A DNA stretch of 20,029 nt from Chara braunii. Taxonomy: Eukaryota; Streptophyta; Charophyceae; Charales; Characeae. The stretch is from assembly GCA_003427395.1 (NCBI GenBank), contig BFEA01000454.1, positions 1,036,290 to 1,056,318 on the forward strand, given 5' to 3'. Of this stretch, positions 9,070-17,159 are shown piece after piece (within the stretch, counting starts at the first letter, position 1; every line of letters starts with the position of its first letter). Both the position numbers and the translations under genes were made by a program. Below the pieces are notes generated by a model that saw nothing but the letters and a program-made list of their open reading frames with translations, was not told the origin of the DNA and made no database searches.

Positions 9070-9723
9070 CAAGGTTGGAGATCGAGAAGGAAAGAGGCGC
9101 GAAACGTAGCGCGAGACGGGTCCAAGATTCAGATGATCAAGAAGGGAAAACAGGCACGCAAAGAGTAGAGAGAGGGAAAAACAATTGCGATAGGAGAAGA
9201 AGAGGAGGGAGAAGGAAGAGAGAAGGGAGCGCGGGGGAAGAATGACGCGGGAAATAAGGAGGAGGAAGCTCGCATGCGTGGTGCCGACAACAAGAGACAA
9301 AAAAGGCACCAAAACAATTACAGCTTGCCCATGTCCTACATCAATTCAAAAATTGAAATCGCCATATCCGCGCGCGAAAGTCGACGCGGGAAAAAAAAGT
9401 CCTATGTCTATCCGTATTCTCACAAAATTCCTAGAGTTTTCTCTGACGTGACCGAGAACATTCATGCAAAGAAAAAGACACGTCGGGTTCCGCTTATTTC
9501 GGAATTCCTAACTGTCGAACCCGATTCCCAGTGCGCTCGCTAAGGCGCACATAAATTTCTTATGCATTTCCCGAATTACAAAAAGCAAAATTCCAAGAAT
9601 CAATAGAACCTCCGAAAAATGGGGGCCTAAACAAGGCACCCGAAATCAAGAAAAGCGACGGGGGCTTTGTTGGGTCGGTATGATACAAAAAGGGGAAATT
9701 GAGTCAAGGGGTACGCAAGATAG
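9070..9723. other. Purine tract and A-rich intergenic sequence
   Basis: 9155-9275 is almost all purine on the plus strand (GGAGAAGAAGAGGAGGGAG style). Small hairpins: TCGGGTTC (9483-9490) with GAACCCGA (9517-9524), and GTGCGC (9531-9536) with GCGCAC (9545-9550). No coding sequence recognised; the region ends where LINE-C becomes readable. Confidence 0.4.
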
Positions 9724-11591
9724 CACGGGGTCGGGAAATGGTTCGTCACACGGGTGACGTGGGCCTCAATTATCCAGCCCAAGGCAAGGGGAGGCTTGGG
9801 AATAATCGACCCAACCACACAGGTGCGTGCGCTACGATTAAAATGGGTCAAAAAACTTATCTTTATCCCTAGAGCCCATGGTGCGTATTGGCTTTTGAGC
9901 ATCTGGCCCGGCTAGCCCTGACAACCACTCAAGGGGTCCACCCACTGACATGGCTAGAAGACCGTTTCTGGACAATCCCTCGCAAACTCTCAAAAGAAAG
10001 GGAGGGGGTTGACGAGAGAGACCAGAACATGGACACCTTCTGGCCATTTCTACTGGAGTCTTGGTGCAAGCTCCCATTTCCAGACAAAACCCACCCTGAC
10101 CGATGGAAGGAGGTCTACCGGCAGCCCCTTTTCGGAAATAGGTGGGTGATAGACCCGAGGGGCTGCATTATGTCGAGCTCAGCCCTGCCCTGGAAAAGCT
10201 GGATCACACGAGGAATCTTAAGAGTTGGGGACCTTTGGGATAACGAGAGACACGACTGGAAAACAGCTGATCAGCTACGAGAAGCCCTACGATACTGCCA
10301 CCATGTGGAGGATTTTTTGGACCTCCTAATTGAGGTCATTCCGCTGGCATGGTACCGAATCGTCAAACGAGGCCCCACCCTGAAAGAAGGAGACTGGGTG
10401 GCAAGTAAAGAGTGTCCACCGAGGATTGGACATATTCATATGGTCTCCCCCCAAACAGTCCTGGTTGAACACTTCGCTATCACCAGATTGGGCACTCTTC
10501 AAGAGAGCACAACCTCCTTTGCTTGGAAGGAGAGGGAGTTAGTGTACCGGGTGAGGGTCATGGAGGAGAAAGGATATCACAGCGATCTAGAATCTGGCTC
10601 TGGATCCTGTGGAATGGACTTGGAAGTCCCCCCGAAAGAAGAGGAGGCCCTAACACTGGTAATGTCAGCCTTTATCAATTATCGGTCAAATCAGCCTACA
10701 AAATGCTTAGACCCAAGCGACACCTAGGGGATGTGGTTAATGATCGATGGGCATGGCAGCTCAATGTGGACTACGCCCTCTTGAAGCAGATTCGCTGGTT
10801 CAAGGGACAAAAGGTCGAGCCCACAAAAATTACCTCCTTGCAATGGCAGATAGCTCATCGGTGTCTGCCCACCAACGACTGGCTGACAGACCGCACTAAT
10901 TTGGAGCAAAAAGGCCTGCTACTGTCGTGGTGTCAGCGGTGCCAGAGTTTTTTCTCCTCCCACCAGAAAGACGAAACTATTGAACATATCTTTATGCAAT
11001 GTCCGATTGCCCAATTTACATGGAGGTGGCAGGACCGCATCTGGCAGGAAATGGTAATTGACATCCCATGACCCTGGTCATGGCAGCCATACTAGCTGGG
11101 CATTGGCCGACGGCAGGGGAAGCTACAACCTTGTAGAGAATATGTATGAACTAGGAAGAAGGGCGGTGATATGGGCACTCTGGTGGCAAAGGTGTAAACT
11201 GGCCTGGGAAAAAGTGAGGGTAGCGGGACCAGAGATCACAGAACAGATTCAGCAGCAGGTGGAACGTGAACTTACACAAAGATGGTTAGAAACGAAAACA
11301 CAAATCGATGTCTTCAGACAAATTGGCGATGTTAGGAGAGGGATTACAACATTTTGCATAAACTGGGTAGGAGGGGAGAGAGAAGGATGGGTGGCCAAGG
11401 TGGAGTGGAGTGGAGATAAAGGAAACGGACAGCGAGATTTGGAAGAGTTAAACCACTAGTACCTGGCCCAGCTATCAAGTCCGAGCCTCCAGCGACCGGT
11501 ATGTCGAGCCTGCCAAGCCTAGCTGGATGGGCCGAGGCTGGGGGGACCACTTGGAAAACAAAAACATCAAAAAAAAAAAAAAAAAAAAAAA
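9724..11591 (+). pseudogene. LINE-C: 5'-truncated LINE 3' half with poly(A)
   Basis: Coding is recognisable in changing frames. Frame of 9724: VTRVTWASIIQPKARGGLGI and RALRLKWVKKL, the segment following the RT palm. Frame of 9888: W...KLPFPD...RW...YRQPLFGNRW, PLAWYRIV, KEGDWV. Frame of 10640-11070: VKSAYKML, LQWQIAHRCLPTNDWL, a C-x2-C...H-x4-C zinc-binding domain and a TGA at 11069. Frame of ~11080-11459: WALWWQRCKLAWEKV, then LNH and TAG. A ~110-bp 3' UTR leads to an A-run at 11569-11591. About 24 of 30 residues around HRCLPT match LINE-A. At least three frame changes mark it as dead. The RT palm is missing from the 5' end, typical of truncated insertion. No target duplication found. Confidence 0.8.
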
Positions 11592-11972
11592 CTCTGGGGA
11601 CGTGAATGCAGTTCGATGCATTCTTCCGTGTGCTAGTGTGAGCACGTCGCAGTTTGGGTGTGTCAGCCCCGTGGCCGGAATCTTAAAAGAACCAAAAAAA
11701 AAACAAAAAACAAAGAGACAAATCTTAAAGAAGAAAAAAAAAAAGGAACACGAACTGTGTGCAATTGTGAGTATGCCCTCAGAGAGAGCTGTTCAGTAGA
11801 TAACAGGATATGCCCTGCCTCGCTGGCAGGGGAATCTAAGGAAAACGGAAAAGAAACAAAAGCAGAAAAAAATTTCAAAAAAATGACATCCAGAATCTAA
11901 CTGAAATAGTAGTTAGAAGCATTCCACCAAGAACCCTAAGTGACCACGACCCCGCCCAACTTAGAAAAGTAG
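11592..11972. other. A-rich spacer between LINE-C and LINE-E tails
   Basis: Contains several A-rich runs (11693-11712, 11734-11752, 11864-11883) separated by ordinary sequence. No gene seen; Lys-rich frames are products of the A-runs. Confidence 0.5.
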
Positions 11973-12130
11973 TTTTTTTTTTTTTTTTTGGTTCTTGCCT
12001 TTCTGCATCACAATTCTCACCGACCGGCCATTCATGTGAACGACCCCCCCCAAATGCGGCGCGTTAACGGGACACGCCCGCGGCCCATAGCTGGGCCAAG
12101 TACTGGTGATTTAAGAGACTACCGCCTAAT
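11973..12130 (-). mobile_element. LINE-E: LINE 3' end with poly(A)
   Basis: On the minus strand, TTAAATCACCAGTACTTGG followed by CCCAGCTAT matches the LINE-C ORF end (11449-11476) at about 25 of 28 positions, all differences transitions. The frame reads LNHQYLAQLWAAGVSR and stops at TAA. LINE-C reads LNH then TAG where this copy has CAG. A GGCCCA/TGGGCC stem sits in the codons. The copy ends in a 17-nt poly(A), plus-strand T-run 11973-11989. A stop lies close upstream of LNH, so it is a truncated tail. Confidence 0.6.
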
Positions 12131-12509
12131 CTTCAAAGATTGGACAAACATAGAGCCTTCATTCCCACTAAGGCCTCCGTCTGATTTCCCGGACCCCTTC
12201 CCACCCCATGCTCTTTCCCTGGCAGAAGTCCCGTCTTGAAAATACCCAACCTTACGACCTAATGTATAAGGAAGTCCCCCCTGGAGCCCCCGGGGAGGAA
12301 CCCAGTTCTCAGCAGTTCTCAGCAGAAGTTGGGTTAGGGAGGAACTAATTCCTCAGCAGTAGATATCTGGCGCCTAATACAGGGTGAAGAGGTTTTTCCC
12401 TTTCTTCTCAACAATCTGCGCAGTCAATCCTCTGGGAACCAGACCAATCAATGCTGGCAGAATTTTTTCTCAGTTACTTCTCAGACATTTTCCTGAATTC
12501 TTCTGTATA
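12131..12509. other. Intergenic, no gene seen
   Basis: Only a direct repeat CAGTTCTCAG CAGTTCTCAG near 12302-12321 stands out. The surrounding GAACCCAGTTCTCAGCAG is loosely like the SINE head but lacks its pairing partner. Confidence 0.4.
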
Positions 12510-12584
12510 AGGGACGCTGGACCCGTTTTCCAGCAGGTGATGCTCCCCACCAATAGATGGAGTGGCCGCGTGAAGATCTACTAG
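12510..12584 (+). repeat. SINE-like element, copy E (head only)
   Basis: AGGGACGCTGG head with a perfect hairpin at 12516-12534 (GCTGGA/TCCAGC, loop CCCGTTT), then GCTCCCCACCAATAGATGGAG. The tail motif and poly(A) are replaced by family R sequence from about 12585. Confidence 0.65.
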
Positions 12585-12655
12585 GCGAGTGCGAGGCCTT
12601 GTAGAGAGATCTGGGTGTTGCCGAGGGAGGAAGGTAATTCAGTGGTGAATTGGGG
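12585..12655 (+). repeat. Family R repeat, partial unit R1
   Basis: GCGAGGCCTTGTAGAGAGATCTGGG followed by a GGTAATTCAGTGG stretch matches the second half of units R2, R3 and R5. Confidence 0.5.
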
Positions 12656-12871
12656 GGGGGCTGCGAGGTGGCGAGAAGAGAGCAGCAATGGGGGACATTG
12701 GTTAGGAAGGTATTGTTTCTGGGTAACTTCGTTCTGATATAAGGAAGGCTAGGTGTTGTTCTAAGTTTAGGAGGCCAGAATAGGTGATATAGCGTTATTG
12801 TAATCATCATCATCAGTAGAGTCAGCATCACTAATTTCATCAATCACAATCAGATTCAGTATCAGCATTAT

Positions 12872-13006
12872 AGGAGGGACGCTGAGCCCGGTTCTCAGTA
12901 TGTCTGGTTCGGTCTCTCCGGGTAGACTGTGAGGACCCCGGCCTCAATATTTTCATTGAATATCAGCCTTGGGCACTGGGCCCGTTGTTTTAAAAAAAAA
13001 AAAAAC
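12872..13006 (+). repeat. SINE-like element, copy G (divergent)
   Basis: GGGACGCTGAGCCCGGTTCT head with hairpin at 12881-12899 (GCTGAG/CTCAGT, loop CCCGGTT), a diverged body and an A-run at ~12992-13006. The stem differs from the consensus at both partners of two base pairs, yet still pairs. Confidence 0.5.
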
Positions 13007-13018
13007 TTGCCTAGTAGG

Positions 13019-13347
13019 TTTTTTTTAATCGGCCTTTTCAAAAAGAGGTCTGTACTTCAATAGTTCAAGGGTGTACCAACCAAGCTAAGGGCCATTGATG
13101 GTTCCCTTAATTTCATCACAGTCAATATAATCCCTCTTTTGAGTTTTGACCGAGCGTTTCCTGGGCCACGTGTGAATGGGGAATGTCTAGCTGTTTGACG
13201 AGTGATTCTTCTGTTCCCGGGTAGGGGTTGCCTCATTACCGCTTCCCATCTTGGAGGGTTGTAGTGTTCCGGAAGGGGTAACTTTCTCCATATATGAAGC
13301 ATACAAGCAAGTGGGGATCATTTTGCATATCTCCCCTCACTCTAGAG
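13019..13347 (-). pseudogene. LINE-D fragment, decayed
   Basis: The minus-strand frame around 13302-13057 reads LHIWRKLPLPEHYNPPRW and RQPLPGNRR, homologous to W...KLPFPDKTHPDRW and RQPLFGNRW of LINE-C, and later KRGI matching TRGI. After GNRR the match weakens, suggesting a frame change. Only this ~80-codon segment survives. A T-run at 13019-13026 could be its poly(A), placing it tail-to-tail with SINE copy G. Confidence 0.65.
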
Positions 13348-13459
13348 GCTGACCAGTGTTTGCAGGAGCTAGATAGCTTTTAGAGCTAGAGGCTGGCTGA
13401 TTTCATTGGGTTTTGCAGTTCATCTGACGCCATGCTGACGCTGTCATGTCTTAGCTTAC

Positions 13460-13816
13460 GGAGGGCCGATGCCAGAACGACACTGGCCGGCACAGGGGTT
13501 TGGTTGCACTGCCCTGTAACCCGAGTTGGGCCGAGGCATGAGGCCTGGTAGAGAGATCTGGGAATTGTCAAGGGTGGAAGGCATTCCAGTGGCTATTTGT
13601 GAGTTACCATTAGGACAACGAGGCTCAGAGCTGGGGTGGGCCGTGCTCCTCCATAACCTAGCAGAGAGGGGGGGATGACACCTGGTAGAGTCCTGGCATG
13701 AGGATATGGCGGTTGAGGCAGACTTTGGTTGGCACCCCCAATGGTACTCGGAAGTTAGTATCCGCACCCCTAGCACCCAGACGGGTGTTAAAAAAAACAA
13801 AACAAAAAAAAAAAAT
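13460..13816 (+). repeat. Family R repeat unit R2 with A-rich end
   Basis: AACGACACTGGCCGGCACAG (13476), GCCCTGTAACCC, then GAGGCCTGGTAGAGAGATC at ~13540 and GGCATTCCAGTGG match the units at 19.0-19.7 kb in order. The segment downstream ends in an A-rich run (13789-13816), so it may be the tail of a retroposon. Confidence 0.5.
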
Positions 13817-13956
13817 CAGTCCTATGCGTCTAAAAAGACTAAAAGAGCTTTAATAGTGATTTTCCGAATACTTCAGTAGTTTTTCTATGATCGGTTTTCT
13901 AAGCCGTAGCCAGGTTGTGGCCCGGATACCTCAAACTTTTGTGTATGAAATTTCAT

Positions 13957-14113
13957 ATGCGATGCTGGGCCTGGTTCCCAGCACGTGCTGCTCCCCACAA
14001 ATAGATTGGATCATTGGAGCTTTGTCCCAAAATTTTAGAAAATAAGGCCCCTCACATGCCCACATATCAACTCACAACTAGTACGCCAAAACTATTAAAG
14101 GTTGAAAAAAAAA
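13957..14113 (+). repeat. SINE-like element, copy F
   Basis: Head GATGCTGGGCCTGGTTCCC with a 7-bp stem TGCTGGG/CCCAGCA (13963-13983), then GTGCTGCTCCCCACAAATAG and a diverged body to an A-run at 14105-14113. Both bases of the innermost stem pair differ from the consensus (A-T to G-C) and still pair. Confidence 0.55.
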
Positions 14114-14124
14114 GGGGGAGGGTA

Positions 14125-14178
14125 TTCGGACGAATGGTAATAAGAACAATATTCGGATGAATGGTAATAAGAATAACG
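14125..14178. repeat. 27-bp tandem duplication
   Basis: TTCGGACGAATGGTAATAAG (14125) and TTCGGATGAATGGTAATAAG (14152) begin two adjacent 27-bp units differing at a few positions. A short TTGG repeat follows at 14188-14202. These lie in the 3' flank of the ZIP gene. Confidence 0.8.
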
Positions 14179-14249
14179 GCCTTACAAATGGTTGGTTGGT
14201 TGGTCGTGATAAGGTTAGTACACACAGTATAAGGTGGTGAAGTGACTGT

Positions 14250-15281
14250 CTAGGCCCACATCCCTATGACTGACATAGCTGTGCCACCTGCGAAGAGTGC
14301 AATATATGCCATGACTTGCAGGATATGGTCTGCTTTCATCCGGTCGCTAAAGAAGTCGTTTGCGATGAGACTCACGAGTCCATTGTAGAGCAAAATCCCT
14401 GCGGAAAACGAATCAAAGAACCCGTGAACGAGTAGTGCCGCGGTGGACTCCTCCTCGTAGGACTTGGAGATCAGGATTCCAATCAGGATACCGGAGGCCG
14501 TGCTGAGGCTGAAAAAAAGACACATGACGACCAAACTGAGGTTCTTGAAGCGGGCCTGAACCCCGCAGGCACCGAGCGCAATACCTTCAAAGAATTGATG
14601 GAACACTAGAGCAATGAGAAGTGGCCGGATCTCACTGCGGTCTGTCAACACGCCTAATGTAATCCCAATGAGTACGGAGTGGCTAGCAATCCCATACTCC
14701 AAAATCTCAGCGACAACGATGTTGCGCGTTAACTTCTCGCAATTTTGATGCTGGTGCTCGTGGCAATCAACGACAACATCACCTTTTCCTTCAGCGCCGG
14801 GGGTCTTACCCATTGCGGTGACGGCTAACATTGCCCCTGCTCCAGAAGCTGTCAGTGCCGTAGATGAGGTGACCTCCTCCAGCTTCATACCATGCTTCCG
14901 CTGTATGTGAGTCGTCGCCATGAAGTCGAATACATGCGTGACGAGAGCTGCCAGTGTTGTCGTGGCCCCCGCCCATGGGAACTTCTGCCAAGGATGCTCA
15001 GCCAATCTATCGGACTCAAAGCTGGATAAAGCTTCGGGGAACATGTGCACGAGCGCGGTTGCGACAACTACACCAGCCGAGAAGGCCTTGCCGACCAGCA
15101 GCACCCTGCTTTCAAGAGAAAACTGAATCCGTTTCCACTTCGTCAATATTACAGGAATCAGGAACCCCAGCGTCGAAGCAGACATGATGATAAACATCGC
15201 CGCAATCCGCAAATCGCGACTGCTGTTATGATCCGTGGAACTTCCTTCCTCCTGGCCATGGCTGCACCACCGACATATCAT
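14250..15281 (-). CDS. ZIP-family zinc/iron transporter
   Basis: Predicted divalent metal (Zn2+/Fe2+) importer, by family knowledge moving metal into the cytosol across a membrane. 343 residues from the first in-frame ATG (15279-15281), near the usual ZIP size. Eight hydrophobic segments are visible: ~24-46, 64-81, 102-121, 188-212, 220-240, 250-271, 283-303, 321-342. TM4 carries EYGIASHSVLIGITLG, the ZIP signature with the metal-site His201. TM5 carries HQFFEGIALG with His228 and Glu232. The TM3-TM4 loop has a short His/Cys cluster (CHEHQHQNC, 173-181). No intron interrupts the frame. The frame stays open 19 codons further upstream to a stop at 15339-15341, and those codons are hydrophobic (TLAFNLVCLLNF), so an upstream exon or signal peptide start is possible. 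Substrate and target membrane cannot be told from sequence. No AATAAA is seen in the first 150 bp downstream. Confidence 0.92.
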   Translation of the reverse strand: MICRWCSHGQEEGSSTDHNSSRDLRIAAMFIIMSASTLGFLIPVILTKWKRIQFSLESRVLLVGKAFSAGVVVATALVHMFPEALSSFESDRLAEHPWQKFPWAGATTTLAALVTHVFDFMATTHIQRKHGMKLEEVTSSTALTASGAGAMLAVTAMGKTPGAEGKGDVVVDCHEHQHQNCEKLTRNIVVAEILEYGIASHSVLIGITLGVLTDRSEIRPLLIALVFHQFFEGIALGACGVQARFKNLSLVVMCLFFSLSTASGILIGILISKSYEEESTAALLVHGFFDSFSAGILLYNGLVSLIANDFFSDRMKADHILQVMAYIALFAGGTAMSVIGMWA

Positions 15282-15527
15282 GATGATCACGATGAAGTTT
15301 AACAAACACACCAAATTGAATGCAAGAGTGTCAAAGCGTTATAATAATGGCATTCATCATAATCACAAGATAATTCTGAACAACAGCAAGATCATTATGA
15401 TGATGGTATTCAATGTTCGCACGGCTTAAGTGGGCCTCCCAAAACTGAAGTTTCCAACAACTTCATGTCATTGAGTGGGTTGTGTGTGGTGTGTGAGAGA
15501 TTGTTGGCCATAGCCACTGCGGCTACT
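15282..15527 (-). promoter_or_regulatory. Putative promoter/5' flank of the ZIP gene
   Basis: Upstream of the ZIP start. A TATA-like ATTATTATAACG lies on the minus strand at ~15339-15351. CATCATAAT (15355-15363) and ATTATGATG (15394-15402) form a 9-bp inverted pair within an ATC-rich stretch. Location is the main argument; no defined metal-response motif was recognised. Confidence 0.2.
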
Positions 15528-15740
15528 CGATGGGGGGTGGGGGAAGTAGATGGGAGGCACAGCTACTGGCAAAATGCTCCATCTTTGTGCTAGCTACCCC
15601 CCCTCCCCCCACCGGCGGGCCCACCCTACTCCCTGACCACCGCCGATTAGGGCGGGAGGTAGCTATGCTTGCAGGGGTCCCCCATATAGGCTTAGGAGTA
15701 GTGGTAGGTAGATAGTGAAAGGTGAAATTGAAAAAAAAGA
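15528..15740 (-). repeat. Dispersed repeat family M, copy 2
   Basis: On the minus strand it follows the same order as copy 1 at 6046-6236: T-rich run, CAATTTCACC..CACTAT, the identical 35-bp segment (15610-15644), GAGCATTTTG and CTCCCATCTACTTCCCCC. It has ~50 bp extra between CACTAT and the core, including CCTATATGGGGGACCCC. A GCACA/TGTGC pair replaces the longer stem of copy 1. Confidence 0.55.
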
Positions 15741-15916
15741 GAGAGGCAAAAAAAAAAGAAAAGAAAGTAGCTGCCAAATGGACTGGTAAAGAAAAAGTAA
15801 AAAAGGACTGGTGGTTTCAGCGAATAACCATGTCACGGAACCCAGCATGCGCTTTCATGTGCTTTTCTTTCATAATTATCTCTCGCCTACCGTTGTCCTT
15901 GAGAAGTGCACGCCTT

Positions 15917-16115
15917 TTTTTTTTTTTTTTTTTTTTTTTGAAAGAACAACCCGATGTGGTGATAGGGGTGCTGATAAGAGCAGACACCGCTACCACTTTC
16001 CGGAGGCTCCATCTATAGGTGGGGAGCTGCACCTGCTGGAAACCGGGTCCAGCATCCCTGAACAACATGTTTCCTCAATTACACAGACCCTTGATAATGT
16101 CAGCAGTAGCTGGAT
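15917..16115 (-). mobile_element. SINE-like element, copy C, with 16-bp target duplication
   Basis: The only copy with a clear insertion scar: GAGAAGTGCACGCCTT at 15901-15916 and again at 16116-16131. Between them, on the minus strand: ~50 nt of 5' sequence not seen in other copies, head AGGGATGCTGG, a perfect 7-bp hairpin (16034-16054 region, loop CCCGGTT), GGTGCAGCTCCCCACC, CTGCTCTTATCAGCACCCC, and a ~23-nt poly(A) (plus-strand T-run). The long duplication and poly(A) are the hallmark of LINE-mediated retroposition. Confidence 0.8.
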
Positions 16116-16131
16116 GAGAAGTGCACGCCTT

Positions 16132-16500
16132 GCGTCAAGTGAATCTTGGATTTTCTCGGGTTTGAGTGGCCTGACCACGTTGTTCCCCCTGAACATAACA
16201 CACCGTGATTACAAATGCATAGTACACGTCTAGCCATTTTCCCGGCCGATGAGGTGACCCTCATGATCGGATGCGTTGTGTTCTATTGGAAAGACAATGG
16301 TAGTCTTCCACCATATTTTCTTTCTTTTCTTTTTCTTTTACATCTTGTGACGTCCCCTCCCTCCCTGGGTGTGAGAACCATCGCGCCCGTGTGGTGTTGT
16401 GTGTGGCGTGGGTGAGACTCAGTGAGTACAACACTAAAGCCTTGCAGGGGTGGAGTGGATATCACCACCAGTATGGTTCCACTTTCAACACCATGGCATG
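16132..16500. other. Intergenic, no gene seen
   Basis: Ordinary sequence with a pyrimidine stretch at 16319-16345. Nothing coding or structured recognised. Confidence 0.4.
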
Positions 16501-16508
16501 GTTCTTGT

Positions 16509-16540
16509 GGCTAAGGGTCCCGGTTCGATTCCGTGTGGGC
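16509..16540 (+). repeat. tRNA-like B box (tRNA relic or tRNA-SINE fragment)
   Basis: GGTTCGATTCC at 16522-16532 fits the Pol III B box / T-loop, with a partly paired T-stem (CCCGG/CCGTG, four of five). TGGCTAAGG at 16509-16517 resembles an A box but is far too close for a working tRNA gene, and no acceptor stem can be drawn. A relic is the best reading. Confidence 0.35.
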
Positions 16541-16861
16541 ATAATTGTGTGTTGATGATAGATAGCTGGGGGCACAGTGCTACCGGGAGCGCTGCGCCCC
16601 GGTACCAACCACGGCGGCGGAGCGAGGCGGCGAAGCGGGAGTGCGCCTGGCTCGAACCGTTTCGCTGTGGCGCTTTCACAGGGGCGAAGTAGTGCATGCC
16701 GATGGCATGACAGAGGCGCTGGTGGGGTATGGAGGAATTGCTGGGCTGGGCGTCGAGCTTATGGCTGCTGCTTAATCGGTGGTTCGTGTGATGGTGGAGT
16801 ATTGCGCTGTTCTTCGACGGACCAGGCGTTTTGCGCACACGCGGGGAGCGAAGGTGCTTGT
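16541..16861. other. GC-rich stretch with a stem-loop
   Basis: TACCGGG (16581-16587) pairs with CCCGGTA (16598-16604) over a 10-nt loop. GGCGGCGGAGCGAGGCGGCG follows at ~16611. Frames on both strands are open for ~100 codons because of base composition; no family recognised. Confidence 0.35.
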
Positions 16862-16937
16862 CTATACCGTATCACAGGTTGATAGGGAGGATAGACTAAC
16901 TATACCGTATCACAGGTTGATAGGGAGGATAGACTAA
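16862..16937. repeat. Perfect 38-bp tandem duplication
   Basis: Two identical 38-bp units (16862-16899, 16900-16937), each beginning CTATACCGTATCACAGG and ending ATAGACTAA. Confidence 0.95.
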
Positions 16938-16958
16938 CTCCCAGAGGCTTTCTGGGAG
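16938..16958. other. 8-bp stem-loop
   Basis: CTCCCAGA and TCTGGGAG flank a 5-nt loop GGCTT, immediately after the 38-bp duplication. Confidence 0.6.
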
Positions 16959-17159
16959 TTCCGCGTTGTTACTCCATTGCCGCTGCGGTTTCGCCCGTGG
17001 CATAGGGCCTGTGAGGTGTCGACTTTGTGGATGCCTGTGGAGTTCAGCAGAGTAAGCCTTAGGTAACCCGAAGTACGACGAGAGGTACCGCATGAGGTAG
17101 CTGCCACGTCTCTATTTTGATTTGGAACCAGAGTCGGTGATTGGGGCTGTGTCCTTTGG

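Noticed and set aside
7236-9395. Possible TIR pair CGCGCGTCG... near 7245 and 9366
   Set aside because: Matches are short CpG words without consistent alignment or target duplication.
12290-12325. Possible eighth SINE head (GAACCCAGTTCTCAGCAG)
   Set aside because: About five mismatches in 18 and no paired stem; could be chance.
14806-15302. Other frames opposite and within the ZIP gene
   Set aside because: Shadows of the ZIP coding sequence.
16509-16575. Functional tRNA gene
   Set aside because: No acceptor stem, no D-arm, A-like box only ~13 bp from the B box.
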